Below the pieces are notes generated by a model. The model worked only from the letters and a program-made list of their open reading frames with translations, had not been told where the DNA came from and did not search any database. This document shows, piece by piece, positions 20,141-28,093 of a stretch of DNA of 42,120 nucleotides. A program made the translations under genes and the position numbers. The number at the start of each line of letters is the position of its first letter. The first letter of the stretch is position 1. The stretch spans positions 1 through 42,120 of the forward strand of contig JAHEEM010000007.1 of assembly GCA_024640695.1 (NCBI GenBank), read 5' to 3'. The DNA is from Rhodospirillaceae bacterium. GTDB lineage: Bacteria > Pseudomonadota > Gammaproteobacteria > Steroidobacterales > Rariloculaceae.

Positions 20141-20896
20141 ATGTCTAAGTCCAACCGAGCCTCGTGCACAGCCGAACCCGCAATCAAACGCGTCGGCCAC
20201 CGCACCGTTTTGTTCGACCGCGCTCTGCTCGACGACGTCTTCAGCGAGTGGTTCGAGCCCAGATATTGGCGCGAACGCGAACGTATCCAAGGCGTGGCGG
20301 CTGGCAGAGGCTCTGCAACGTTCGTGGCTGCCGAGCATGAGACATGGGTGCTTCGGCACTATCATCGTGGCGGCTTCATGGCACGGTTTGTCGACGACTA
20401 TTACATCTGGCACGGACTCAATGGGACCCGGGCGTTTCGCGAGTGGCGCCTGTTGGCCGAGCTTCACGCGCGCGGCCTGCCTGTGCCGAGGCCGATCGCG
20501 GCGCGCGTGTGCCGGTATGGCCTGAGCTATACAGCCGATATTCTCACGGCTTATCTCGAAGGCACGCGGTCGGTTGATTCCATGCTGCACGCCGGAGAGT
20601 CACTTGGTGATCAATGGCAGGTCATCGGTGGGACCTTGCGCGAGTTTCACGACGACGGTGTGGACCATAGCGATCTCAACGTGCGGAACATACTCATCGA
20701 TAATGAGGGTCGCGTGTTCCTTATCGACTTCGACAAGGGGCGGTTGCGCGGCCCCGGTGCCTGGAAACAAGGCAACCTGAAGCGCTTGCAGCGCTCGTTG
20801 CGAAAGACGGCTCTCGAGACCGGGATACCGTATGACGAGGAAGTCTGGCGCCGGATCGAGGCTGGCTACGAGCGCCGCGCGTACTCGTCCGCGTAG
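20141..20896 (+). CDS. kdkA: 3-deoxy-D-manno-octulosonic acid (Kdo) kinase
   Basis: A 251-residue inner-core LPS kinase with an atypical protein-kinase fold. Catalytic features: VDHSDLNVRNILID with D178 as the base, and VFLIDFDKGRLR with the metal-binding D196. YWRERERIQGVAAGRGSATFV resembles the family's nucleotide loop. KdkA phosphorylates Kdo on lipid A; organisms with it usually carry a single phosphorylated Kdo, so that may apply here (inference). WaaP heptose kinase is the alternative, but the motif set and length fit KdkA better. Its last 31 bases overlap the end of the convergent acyltransferase gene. Confidence 0.9.
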   Translation: MSKSNRASCTAEPAIKRVGHRTVLFDRALLDDVFSEWFEPRYWRERERIQGVAAGRGSATFVAAEHETWVLRHYHRGGFMARFVDDYYIWHGLNGTRAFREWRLLAELHARGLPVPRPIAARVCRYGLSYTADILTAYLEGTRSVDSMLHAGESLGDQWQVIGGTLREFHDDGVDHSDLNVRNILIDNEGRVFLIDFDKGRLRGPGAWKQGNLKRLQRSLRKTALETGIPYDEEVWRRIEAGYERRAYSSA

Positions 20897-21804
20897 CCGG
20901 AAGGCCGTCCTTTGAACTTGCGATAGGTCCAGAGATACTGCTCAGGGGCTCGCCGGATCTGTTTCTCGAGAAGAGCGACGAGACGTCGGGTATCCGCGGC
21001 CGAATCGTCCGAGGGGAAGCCAGGCAATGGTGGTAGGATCTCGACGACGTAGCCTGTGTCATCGGCGCGTCGCCGGACGAAGTAAGGTAATACCTCCGCG
21101 CCGCTGAGCTTGGCGATCTTGCTCGTGGCCGTATTCGTCAGTGCCGGCTCACCGAAGAATGGCAAGAGCTCGCTTTGACTGCCCGTGTACGTGTGATCCG
21201 TCAGATAAGCCACGGCCATATTATTGCGCAAGGCCTTAAGCAGCCCCCGGATGTTGTTCTTGTCAATCTGCTGCTTCGCGAACCGGCTGCGCCCCTGCAG
21301 AATCATCGTATCGAACATCGCGTCACGCTGCGGGCGGTACATGCAGCCGCAGTGGTTGCAGATGTCCTCCAGAATCGCACCGCCGACCTCCAAGCAGGTG
21401 AAATGTGCCATGTAGAGAATCGTGCCTTTGGCGCGTGCAGCGGCGGCGTCGAGATGCTCTTTTCCCTCGACGGTCACGAGTGCCCTGAGCTTGGAGATTG
21501 GCGCGTACCAGCCCAGCGCCATCTCGCTCAGCGAGGCGCCATAAGCTTCGAAATGCTTGACGAGCAGAGCGCGGCGCTCGGCATCGTCGAGCTCCGGAAA
21601 GCAGATCGCGAGATTGCGCTCCGCTGCTTGGCGTTGCCTGCGGAGCAGCGGCATGAGGAACCGACCAACGCGCTTGCCGATGCGTATCTGCCAGGAGAAG
21701 GGCAGGCGCGCCAATAGCTGCAGCCAGCACCAGACCAGCCAGACAGGCCAGTAACGCGGTTTCCAGAACCGTCGCAGCGAATACTCAGACGGCTGAGAAC
21801 GCAT
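20866..21804 (-). CDS. LpxL/HtrB-type lipid A acyltransferase, downstream copy
   Basis: A 312-residue inner-membrane acyltransferase of the LpxL/LpxM family. An N-terminal hydrophobic helix (about 18-35) precedes the catalytic HX4E motif AHFTCLEVGG (H134, E139). Other family blocks are RNLAICFPEL, GCMYRPQRDAMFD, LLPFFGEPALTNTATSKIA and YLWTYRKFKGRP. It transfers a secondary acyl chain to Kdo-lipid A. It lies 27 bases after a close paralogue on the same strand, so the pair probably adds two different chains; which is LpxL-like and which LpxM-like cannot be decided here. Its 3' end overlaps kdkA by 31 bases in the opposite orientation. Confidence 0.9.
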   Translation of the reverse strand: MRSQPSEYSLRRFWKPRYWPVWLVWCWLQLLARLPFSWQIRIGKRVGRFLMPLLRRQRQAAERNLAICFPELDDAERRALLVKHFEAYGASLSEMALGWYAPISKLRALVTVEGKEHLDAAAARAKGTILYMAHFTCLEVGGAILEDICNHCGCMYRPQRDAMFDTMILQGRSRFAKQQIDKNNIRGLLKALRNNMAVAYLTDHTYTGSQSELLPFFGEPALTNTATSKIAKLSGAEVLPYFVRRRADDTGYVVEILPPLPGFPSDDSAADTRRLVALLEKQIRRAPEQYLWTYRKFKGRPSGYADEYARRS

Positions 21805-21831
21805 TGCGTGCGTGTCCTACCGTCCTGCCGA

Positions 21832-22767
21832 TCATGATGCCGGAGCGCCATAAATATCCGGATAGGGTTCAGGCCGCCCCTTGAAGCGTTGGTGCATCCA
21901 GAAATACTGGTCAGGGCAGCCGCGGATATAGTCCGCGAGCAGGTGCATCAGGCGTGTCGTATCGGCAACGAGATCATCGGTAGGAAAATTTTCCAATGGT
22001 TCGCCGATATCGATGATATAGCCTGAGTTGTCTTCGCGCCTGCGACAGAAGAAGGGCAGCACTGTAGCACCGGTAATAGCAGCTATCCGACTAGTTGCCG
22101 TATTAGTCATGGCAGGTTCGCCGAAGAATGGCACGAGCGCGCTATTTTTTCTCCGGTAACTTTGATCGGGGGCATACCAGACGACGGCATTTTCCCTGAG
22201 CGCCCTGACCATCGCTCTAACGCTGTCCTTTGGAAAAAGCTCATCGACGTTGCGGCTACGTCCTCTGTACATTAGAACATTCCACATCTTATTACGCTGT
22301 TCGCGATACATGCCGCACAATCTTGGGCATAACGGCCGCAGAGCCGCAAAGGGAAACTCGAGCGTCGTAAAGTGTGCGGAGAAAAGTATGACTCCCTTAC
22401 CTCTGCTCAGTGCAGATTGCAGATGTTCGGCGCCGTTGATTGTTGTAACCTGGCGCATGATCGCCTCGGAGCCGAACCAGGCCATGGACATCTCCGTCAC
22501 GGCCATACCCATAGATTCAAAGTGCTTAAGGCGCAGCTGCTTGCGGGCCTGAGCGGAGAGCTCTGGAAAACAGACCGCGAGATTGCGGTCTGCAATGCGG
22601 CGCTTTGGAAATAGCATGACATTCGTGCAACGGCCGAGAACCCGACCGAGCGCGAGCTGCCACGAGAGCGGCAGCAGCACGATAGAGCGCATATACCCGT
22701 AGACTAGCCACGTCAGCCAGTACCTCGGGGTCAAGAAATGAAGCAGGGAAGGTCTTTCGGCAGGCAT
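21832..22767 (-). CDS. LpxL/HtrB-type lipid A acyltransferase, upstream copy
   Basis: A 311-residue paralogue of the following gene, with the same plan: hydrophobic N-terminus, RNLAVCFPEL, HX4E in SAHFTTLEFPF (H132, E137), GMYREQRNKMWN, LVPFFGEPAMTNTATSRIA and YFWMHQRFKGRPEPYPDIYG. By eye it is slightly less GC-rich than its neighbours. It is first in a two-gene minus-strand unit whose promoter must lie in the 207-base gap shared with htpX. Both copies keep the catalytic histidine and acid, so both are likely active. Confidence 0.9.
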   Translation of the reverse strand: MPAERPSLLHFLTPRYWLTWLVYGYMRSIVLLPLSWQLALGRVLGRCTNVMLFPKRRIADRNLAVCFPELSAQARKQLRLKHFESMGMAVTEMSMAWFGSEAIMRQVTTINGAEHLQSALSRGKGVILFSAHFTTLEFPFAALRPLCPRLCGMYREQRNKMWNVLMYRGRSRNVDELFPKDSVRAMVRALRENAVVWYAPDQSYRRKNSALVPFFGEPAMTNTATSRIAAITGATVLPFFCRRREDNSGYIIDIGEPLENFPTDDLVADTTRLMHLLADYIRGCPDQYFWMHQRFKGRPEPYPDIYGAPAS

Positions 22768-22909
22768 CGTAGATCGCGGCGGAACGGCGTGTGGCTTGGA
22801 TCGACGCTGGAAATTTTAGCAGCTGGCTGGTGTCAAAGGATACACGCAGCCGCGGCGTGGCAATTGTGTGGTAACGGGCCGCGAGAATGATGGTGTTGGC
22901 AATCGGGGT

Positions 22910-22938
22910 CTTGAAGTAAGCGCATGGAGCCCCGATCT
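22910..22938 (+). promoter_or_regulatory. RpoH (sigma-32)-like promoter of htpX
   Basis: CTTGAAG (22910-22916), 13 bases, then CCCCGATCT (22930-22938). The layout matches the promoters seen before groES and htpG. It lies about 37 bases upstream of the htpX ATG, within the gap shared with the acyltransferase genes. Confidence 0.7.
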
Positions 22939-22974
22939 CAGTCAGGCAGTTGAGATTGAGCTAGCGGAGTAGAC

Positions 22975-23856
22975 ATGAAAAGAATTCTGTTGTTTCTGGG
23001 CACGAATATCGCGGTACTGGTGGTATTGTCGGTCGTCCTGAGGCTGCTGGGAATCGATTCCTTGCTTGCAGAACAGGGCACGCAGCTCAATCTGCAGGCG
23101 CTTTTGATTTTCTCCGCGGTCGTGGGTTTTTCCGGCTCATTTATCTCTCTGGCAATCTCCAAATGGTCGGCAAAGCGACTCACGGGCGCCCGAGTCATCG
23201 ACACGCCGCGTAGCGCGGTCGAGAGCTGGCTGCTGAACACCGTGCAGCGACAGGCAAAGCTTGCTGGAATCGACACGCCCGAAGTCGCCGTCTACGAGTC
23301 GCCCGACATCAATGCGTTCGCGACGGGTGCACGCCGCAACAGCGCGCTCGTCGCGGTGAGCACAGGACTTTTACAGCGGCTTGACAAGGATGAGGTCGAG
23401 GCAGTCCTGGGCCATGAGATCAGCCATGTCGCGAACGGCGATATGGTGACGCTCGCCTTGATTCAAGGTGTTGTGAATACCTTCGTCGTGTTTCTGTCCA
23501 GGGTCGTCGGTTTTGTCGTCGACCGGTTGATCTTTCGGACCGAGCGCGGATATGGGCCAGGCTTCTTCATCGCGAGCATCGTGGCACAGATCGTGCTCGG
23601 TATTCTGGCTTCGATGATCGTAATGTGGTTCTCCAGACAGCGCGAGTTCCGCGCGGATTTCGGCGGTGCGAAGTTGGCCGGCAAGGACAAGATGATCCAG
23701 GCCCTGGAGAAGCTACGCCGCACACACGAGCCGTCACAGCTACCCGAGTCGATGCAGGCGTTCGGGATATCTTCCGGTCGCCCGACCGGACTGCGGCAGC
23801 TGTTTATGTCCCATCCACCGCTGGAGCAGCGCATCGCCGCGCTGCAGAGGGTCTAG
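22975..23856 (+). CDS. htpX: Membrane zinc metalloprotease HtpX
   Basis: A 293-residue M48 family protease of the inner membrane that degrades misfolded membrane proteins. Two N-terminal helices (about 4-22 and 40-60) are followed by the zinc motif [12 protein letters not shown] (H147, E148, H151) and a further helical pair (about 157-175 and 193-210). The third zinc ligand is the Glu in [14 protein letters not shown]. The C-terminus [15 protein letters not shown] is typical. GGAG lies five bases before the ATG. It has its own RpoH-like promoter, in keeping with heat-shock control of htpX in E. coli. Confidence 0.97.
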   Translation: MKRILLFLGTNIAVLVVLSVVLRLLGIDSLLAEQGTQLNLQALLIFSAVVGFSGSFISLAISKWSAKRLTGARVIDTPRSAVESWLLNTVQRQAKLAGIDTPEVAVYESPDINAFATGARRNSALVAVSTGLLQRLDKDEVEAVLGHEISHVANGDMVTLALIQGVVNTFVVFLSRVVGFVVDRLIFRTERGYGPGFFIASIVAQIVLGILASMIVMWFSRQREFRADFGGAKLAGKDKMIQALEKLRRTHEPSQLPESMQAFGISSGRPTGLRQLFMSHPPLEQRIAALQRV

Positions 23857-24031
23857 CGCTCAGAGCAGAGTCCTCCCCTGCGCCGGGTTGGGGGCTGCTG
23901 CGGCAGCCGCAGTCGGCCTGAAACGCGCAGCCGACCTTTGCGGGTCCGCCGCCGCATTGGCTCTGCGTAGCGTGAATTTGCGGGCTGGCGCATTGATCTT
24001 TCTCGAGGAGCTGATTTAGAGTTATCACCCT

Positions 24032-24547
24032 ATGAGGTGGAATCAGCTGGTCGGCTCGGCGTTGCTGCTCTCGATCGTCACGGTTGGGACTGCGGCCGGA
24101 GACACATTAAGTCCGCATTATGAGCGGGCCGATACCCTGCTGATCGTGAAATCAGAGCGCAAGCTCTATTTGCTCAAGGAAGGCGAGGTTCTGCGTGATT
24201 TCGACGTGGCACTCGGGCTCATGCCTGAGGGTCCCAAGCAGCGCGAGGGCGATTTCCGCACGCCGGAAGGCCGCTATTTCCTCGAGGCAAAGAATCCAAA
24301 CAGTGACTACTTCCTGTCGGTGAAAATCTCCTACCCGAATGGAAAGGATCTCGAACGGGCGCGGACCCAAGGTTTGAATCCTGGCGGGCAGATCATGATT
24401 CACGGTCAGCCGAACGAGCCCAAATACAGCGAGACCCGCTACCAGGGGCTCGATTGGACCGATGGCTGCGTCGCCGTCTCCAACTCGGATATGGTCGACA
24501 TATGGCTCATGACGACAGAAGGGACGCCGATCGAGATTAGACCCTGA
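24032..24547 (+). CDS. Exported L,D-transpeptidase/YkuD family protein (YafK-like)
   Basis: A 171-residue periplasmic protein with a signal peptide (about 1-22, ending TAAG). The YkuD domain shows ADTLLIVKSERKLYL, the histidine of IMIHG (H124) and the catalytic cysteine in WTDGCVAVSN (C146). Family members form 3-3 peptidoglycan crosslinks or attach and release the Braun lipoprotein. The GCVAVSN form and small size are closest to the YafK/DpaA branch, which removes lipoprotein from peptidoglycan, but this is not certain. It stands alone, 175 bases after htpX; I see no feature of note in that gap. Confidence 0.85.
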   Translation: MRWNQLVGSALLLSIVTVGTAAGDTLSPHYERADTLLIVKSERKLYLLKEGEVLRDFDVALGLMPEGPKQREGDFRTPEGRYFLEAKNPNSDYFLSVKISYPNGKDLERARTQGLNPGGQIMIHGQPNEPKYSETRYQGLDWTDGCVAVSNSDMVDIWLMTTEGTPIEIRP

Positions 24548-24724
24548 GCGTCGAGTGCCGCTGTTGCGGCGCACGGGCCTGAGCCTTCCCCATTACGTAA
24601 AACAGACTCTAAGATTTTGTTTTATATGTGTTTTTATGTAACTTGATTGTGACTTAGTTCCTGGAGAAGAGGCTGCTCGCCGTTGATACTTATGTTCCGA
24701 GCCTTAGTGCATTTCGGAAACAAC

Positions 24725-24988
24725 ATGAGCAACGGAAAAGACCATCGTTTTCGCCCGCCGCTTTACAACGGCGGTCTGAATAGCGACGAGGCACCGGCTA
24801 AGGGCGCGAAGCCCCAAAGCTCGGCACCGAGTGAGCAGCAGGGCTGGGAGGCGTACCGCAAGTGGCTTTCCCGCGTGAGCATGCAGCCTGCGCGGCGCGG
24901 TACAAGAGATGTCTCAGTTTACAGCTGGCGCGGCTACAACAACTGGGCCGACAAGATCAGACAGAACTGGGAGCCCGACGAATCCTGA
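24725..24988 (+). CDS. Unknown small basic Trp-rich protein convergent with parA
   Basis: About 87 residues starting MSNGKDHRFRPPL. I do not recognise it. The N-terminus is basic, the middle (about 18-38) is Ser/Ala/Pro-rich and probably disordered, and the C-terminal half has four tryptophans (GWEAYRKWL, YSWRGYNNWADK, RQNWEPDES). No signal peptide or membrane helix. A TTG 14 codons upstream is an alternative start. It is preceded by an AT-rich stretch (24598-24660) that stands out from its surroundings and probably holds the promoter. Its stop is 5 bases from the stop of the convergent ParA-like gene. It could be the ParA partner (inference only). Confidence 0.6.
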   Translation: MSNGKDHRFRPPLYNGGLNSDEAPAKGAKPQSSAPSEQQGWEAYRKWLSRVSMQPARRGTRDVSVYSWRGYNNWADKIRQNWEPDES

Positions 24989-24993
24989 ACACC

Positions 24994-25692
24994 CTATAGC
25001 GCGTCGTGCATCACCACGCCGGCGCGCTCGTCATGCAGCGTCGGCTGGTTCGCGCCGAGCCAGCGCATCAAATTATCCCAAGCATCGATATCCTGACGGA
25101 CCTGCCACTTCGGTAGCTCGTATAAGCCCAGCCCGGATTCCGAGCAGCGCACATAATTCTGCGAGTCCCTGAGTGTCGCGATTAGCGGAATGTCGAGACT
25201 GCCCAGAAAACGCATCAATGTGTGCGAAACGAGCGTGTTGCTGCGTACCCGGTTTGCCACGATCCCAAGGCGCTCATCGGCTCGCCGAATTTTCGCGACC
25301 AGCAGCAAATCCGCGATGCACTTGGCTGCCGCATGAATATCGATGTCCGAGGGCATGACCGGAACAAGAATCGCGTCGGCGCCGCGTGTTATCTCCGGAA
25401 GGTCATGGGACTCCAGTGCGGCAGGCGTATCGATGATCAGCGGTTCGCAGTTGTCGGGCACGCGAAGCCGCCAGCTCCGAGTCACGGTAGCGGATCGCTC
25501 GAAGCCTGCGATACCGTGAACAGCGGGATGATCATTCGGCCGCTTCTTGAGCCAGCGCATGCTCGATCCCTGCGGATCTAGATCCATGAGCGCAGGCTGG
25601 TATCCCGCGACAGCGAAGTTTGCCGCAAGGTTGGTTGCCAGCGTGGTCTTTCCAGAACCACCCTTCGGGTTCAATACGATGATTCGCTTCAT
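24994..25692 (-). CDS. ParA-like P-loop ATPase, orphan
   Basis: A 232-residue ParA/MinD-superfamily ATPase. It has the deviant Walker A motif with two lysines (NPKGGSGKTTLATNLA, about 8-23), the switch segment MDLDPQGSSMRW, and the Walker B region PLIIDTPAALE. Members position plasmids, chromosomes or other cargo by gradients on the nucleoid. No parB or centromere-like repeat lies nearby, so this is an orphan, probably for a protein cargo. I start it at ATG MKRIIVLN; a TTG seven codons upstream is possible. A TATAGT at 25729-25734 (minus strand) may be its -10. It is divergent from a small membrane protein and convergent with a small basic protein. Confidence 0.88.
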   Translation of the reverse strand: MKRIIVLNPKGGSGKTTLATNLAANFAVAGYQPALMDLDPQGSSMRWLKKRPNDHPAVHGIAGFERSATVTRSWRLRVPDNCEPLIIDTPAALESHDLPEITRGADAILVPVMPSDIDIHAAAKCIADLLLVAKIRRADERLGIVANRVRSNTLVSHTLMRFLGSLDIPLIATLRDSQNYVRCSESGLGLYELPKWQVRQDIDAWDNLMRWLGANQPTLHDERAGVVMHDAL

Positions 25693-25862
25693 TAGGCAGG
25701 TGCCGCCCAACACGTTAAGTCAGGAAGCTACTATACCGAATCATGGTTGTCCTCAACGAGATCTGCCTTCTGAGTGTTCGGTCACGGCGCCCGTCGCATG
25801 GCTTCGATAGAGTTCCCGATAGGGCTTCTCGTGGAACCACGGAAGCTACACGCAAGGCCGAT

Positions 25863-26141
25863 ATGGAAATCATTCTGCAGTGGCTAGACGACTTGGATGA
25901 CAGCGTATTCGCGGTGGTCCCGGCAGTCGAGCGCCTGCGCCGGCCGTGCCTGCAGATTGGCCTCGCCGCCGCGTGCGGTCTCGTCGTCGTGAGCTTCGCC
26001 GAGGTGCTGCCCGGGCTGGCCCCGGCGCTCGTCTGGGTAGCGCTCGGCAGTGTGCTGCTGTGGGTCATCGGAGTCACGATCTGCGAGCTGCCTCGGCTTG
26101 CCGGCGCTGCTGTGCACCGAGCGGCCAGCCCTAACGCTTGA
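25863..26141 (+). CDS. Unknown small two-helix membrane protein
   Basis: About 92 residues starting MEIILQWLDDLDD. Two hydrophobic segments (IGLAAACGLVVVSFAEVLPGL and APALVWVALGSVLLWVIGV) suggest a helical hairpin in the inner membrane with both ends cytoplasmic. I do not recognise a family. An AAGG ribosome site lies five bases upstream; the open frame extends to 25743, but that part looks non-coding. Its stop codon lies inside the -35 of the htpG promoter, so the two genes are not necessarily cotranscribed. Functional link to htpG or parA is unknown. Confidence 0.55.
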   Translation: MEIILQWLDDLDDSVFAVVPAVERLRRPCLQIGLAAACGLVVVSFAEVLPGLAPALVWVALGSVLLWVIGVTICELPRLAGAAVHRAASPNA

Positions 26142-26165
26142 AATTCTGGCATCTCTCCCCAATCT
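26137..26165 (+). promoter_or_regulatory. RpoH (sigma-32)-like promoter of htpG
   Basis: CTTGAAA (26137-26143), 13 bases, then CCCCAATCT (26157-26165): a near-consensus sigma-32 promoter 32 bases upstream of the htpG ATG. Its -35 overlaps the stop codon of the preceding gene. Confidence 0.85.
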
Positions 26166-26197
26166 AAGCTGGGATCCATCGCGACCCGGGTAAAGAG

Positions 26198-28093
26198 ATG
26201 ACCGTTCAGAATCAGGCGACGACCTTCAGTTTTCAGGCGGAGATCAAACAGCTGCTGCGCCTCATGGTGCACTCTCTCTACAGCAATAGAGAGATTTTCC
26301 TGCGCGAACTTATCTCCAATGCCTCGGACGCCAACGACAAGCTGCGTTTTGAAGCCTTGGCGACTCCTGATCTGCTGGAGGATCGGCCCGAGCTGGAGAT
26401 TCGAGTCATGCTCGATTCCGAGGCCGGCACCCTGAGCGTGACCGACAGCGGCATCGGGATGAGCGCCGACGATATCGTCGCCCAGCTTGGCACGATTGCG
26501 CATTCCGGCACGGCTCAGTTTCTCGACAAGCTCACCGGAGAGGCGCGCCACGATGCTCAGCTAATCGGTCAATTTGGGGTCGGCTTCTATTCGGCCTTTG
26601 TCGTCGCTGATGAGGTCGAAGTCGAGAGTCGCCGTGCCGGGTTCGCCGCTGGCGACGGCGTCCGATGGGTGTCTGACGGTCAGGGCGAGTACACCGTCGA
26701 GCAGATCGATAAGCCAGACCGCGGCACTCGGGTGACGCTAAAGCTCAAGGACGATGCCAGGGAGTTCCTCGATACGCTGATGATCAGGCAGCTAATCCAC
26801 AAGTATTCCGATCACATCGCTTTCCCTGTGCGGTTGAGCGAGTCTGGCGATTTTACGGCGCCCGCCGAGGCGGTCAACGACGGTAAGGCGTTGTGGACGC
26901 GGCCGCGCACCGAGATCAGCGACGAGGAATACATCGAGTTCTACAAGCATACGGCGCATGACTTCACCGCGCCGCTGATCTGGAGTCACAACCGCGTCGA
27001 GGGCAAGCGTGAATACACGAGCCTGCTGTACGTGCCGTCCGCCGCGCCTTTCGATCTCTGGAACCGCGAAGCACCGAGAGGCGTAAAGCTTTACGTGCAG
27101 CGAGTATTCATCAGTGACGAGGCGACCCAGTTCCTGCCGCTGTTTCTTCGCTTCATACGCGGCATAGTCGATGCTGACGACCTCTCCTTGAACGTGTCCC
27201 GAGAGTTGCTGCAGCAGGATCCTAACGTTGCCGCAATCAAGAGCGCGCTTACGAAGCGAGTCCTTGAGATGCTCGACAAGCTCGCTCAGGAAGAGCCCGA
27301 AAAGTACGTGACGTTCTGGAAGGAGTTCGGCACAGTGCTCAAGGAAGGCTTGGCCGAGGATACGGCGAATCGCGAGAAGATTGCAGGCTTGATGCGCTTC
27401 AATAGCACTCGCTCGGACGGTTTTGCGCAGGACCGGAGTCTCAGAGAGTACCTCGATTCGGCGCCTTCCGAGCAGAGTGAGATCTACTTCCTGATCGGCG
27501 AGTCGCCTGCTGCCGCTCGCGGCAGCCCGCATCTCGAAGCGCTGCGAGACCGAGGTGCCGAGGTGCTGCTCCTCTCCGACCGCATCGACGAGTGGGTCAT
27601 GCAGTACCTGCGCGAGTTTTCAGGCAAGCAGTTCAAGGACGTCGCGCGCGGCAGCCCGGGGCCATCATCCGGAGTGGAAGCCGACGCCGCTGGGAGTGAG
27701 ACGAAAGAGCAGCGGCAGCTACTCAAGCGCGTCAAGCGCGTGCTGCGCGACGCTGTCGATGAGGTGCGCATCAGCAACCGGCTCAAAGAATCACCGGCGT
27801 GTCTCGTGTTCAACGAGGACGAATTAGGCTTTCAGATGCGCGAGCTGCTCAAAGCGTCCGGTCATGAAGCGCCGACGACAGCGCCGTCACTGGAACTCAA
27901 CGAAGCGCACGCGCTGGTTGCGCGGCTTGCCGCCGAGAAGCAGGAGCCGCAGTTTGAGGCACTCTCGCGCCTGATATTCGAGCAGGCGCTGCTGCTAGAG
28001 GGTCAGCAGCTCGAGGACCCGGCCGCGTTCGTCCGGCGCGTTAACGAGCTGTTGACCGATCCGGATACCGGCGCGGCTCAGGACACCGCGTGA
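26198..28093 (+). CDS. htpG: Hsp90-family chaperone HtpG
   Basis: A 631-residue dimeric ATP-dependent chaperone. The N-terminal GHKL ATPase shows EIFLRELISNASDANDKL, VTDSGIGMSADD, and LIGQFGVGFYSAFVVAD with the ATP-lid glycines. The middle domain has the catalytic arginine region DLSLNVSRELLQQD and the client-binding segments; the C-terminal dimerisation domain ends near LARLIFEQ-like helices. Length is normal. Expression should rise on heat shock given the near-consensus RpoH promoter. Its last 16 bases overlap the end of the convergent ABC transporter gene. Confidence 0.98.
   Translation: MTVQNQATTFSFQAEIKQLLRLMVHSLYSNREIFLRELISNASDANDKLRFEALATPDLLEDRPELEIRVMLDSEAGTLSVTDSGIGMSADDIVAQLGTIAHSGTAQFLDKLTGEARHDAQLIGQFGVGFYSAFVVADEVEVESRRAGFAAGDGVRWVSDGQGEYTVEQIDKPDRGTRVTLKLKDDAREFLDTLMIRQLIHKYSDHIAFPVRLSESGDFTAPAEAVNDGKALWTRPRTEISDEEYIEFYKHTAHDFTAPLIWSHNRVEGKREYTSLLYVPSAAPFDLWNREAPRGVKLYVQRVFISDEATQFLPLFLRFIRGIVDADDLSLNVSRELLQQDPNVAAIKSALTKRVLEMLDKLAQEEPEKYVTFWKEFGTVLKEGLAEDTANREKIAGLMRFNSTRSDGFAQDRSLREYLDSAPSEQSEIYFLIGESPAAARGSPHLEALRDRGAEVLLLSDRIDEWVMQYLREFSGKQFKDVARGSPGPSSGVEADAAGSETKEQRQLLKRVKRVLRDAVDEVRISNRLKESPACLVFNEDELGFQMRELLKASGHEAPTTAPSLELNEAHALVARLAAEKQEPQFEALSRLIFEQALLLEGQQLEDPAAFVRRVNELLTDPDTGAAQDTA

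Noticed and set aside
23857-24031. Possible terminator (GGCTGC/GCAGCC hairpin) after htpX
   Set aside because: The stem is six pairs and is followed by more GC-rich sequence, not a T tract.
25715-26551. A 278-codon minus-strand frame between parA and htpG
   Set aside because: It crosses the htpG promoter and the htpG 5' end in antisense; composition is not protein-like.
26792-27532. A 246-codon frame antisense to htpG
   Set aside because: Mirror of HtpG coding sequence without any independent signal.
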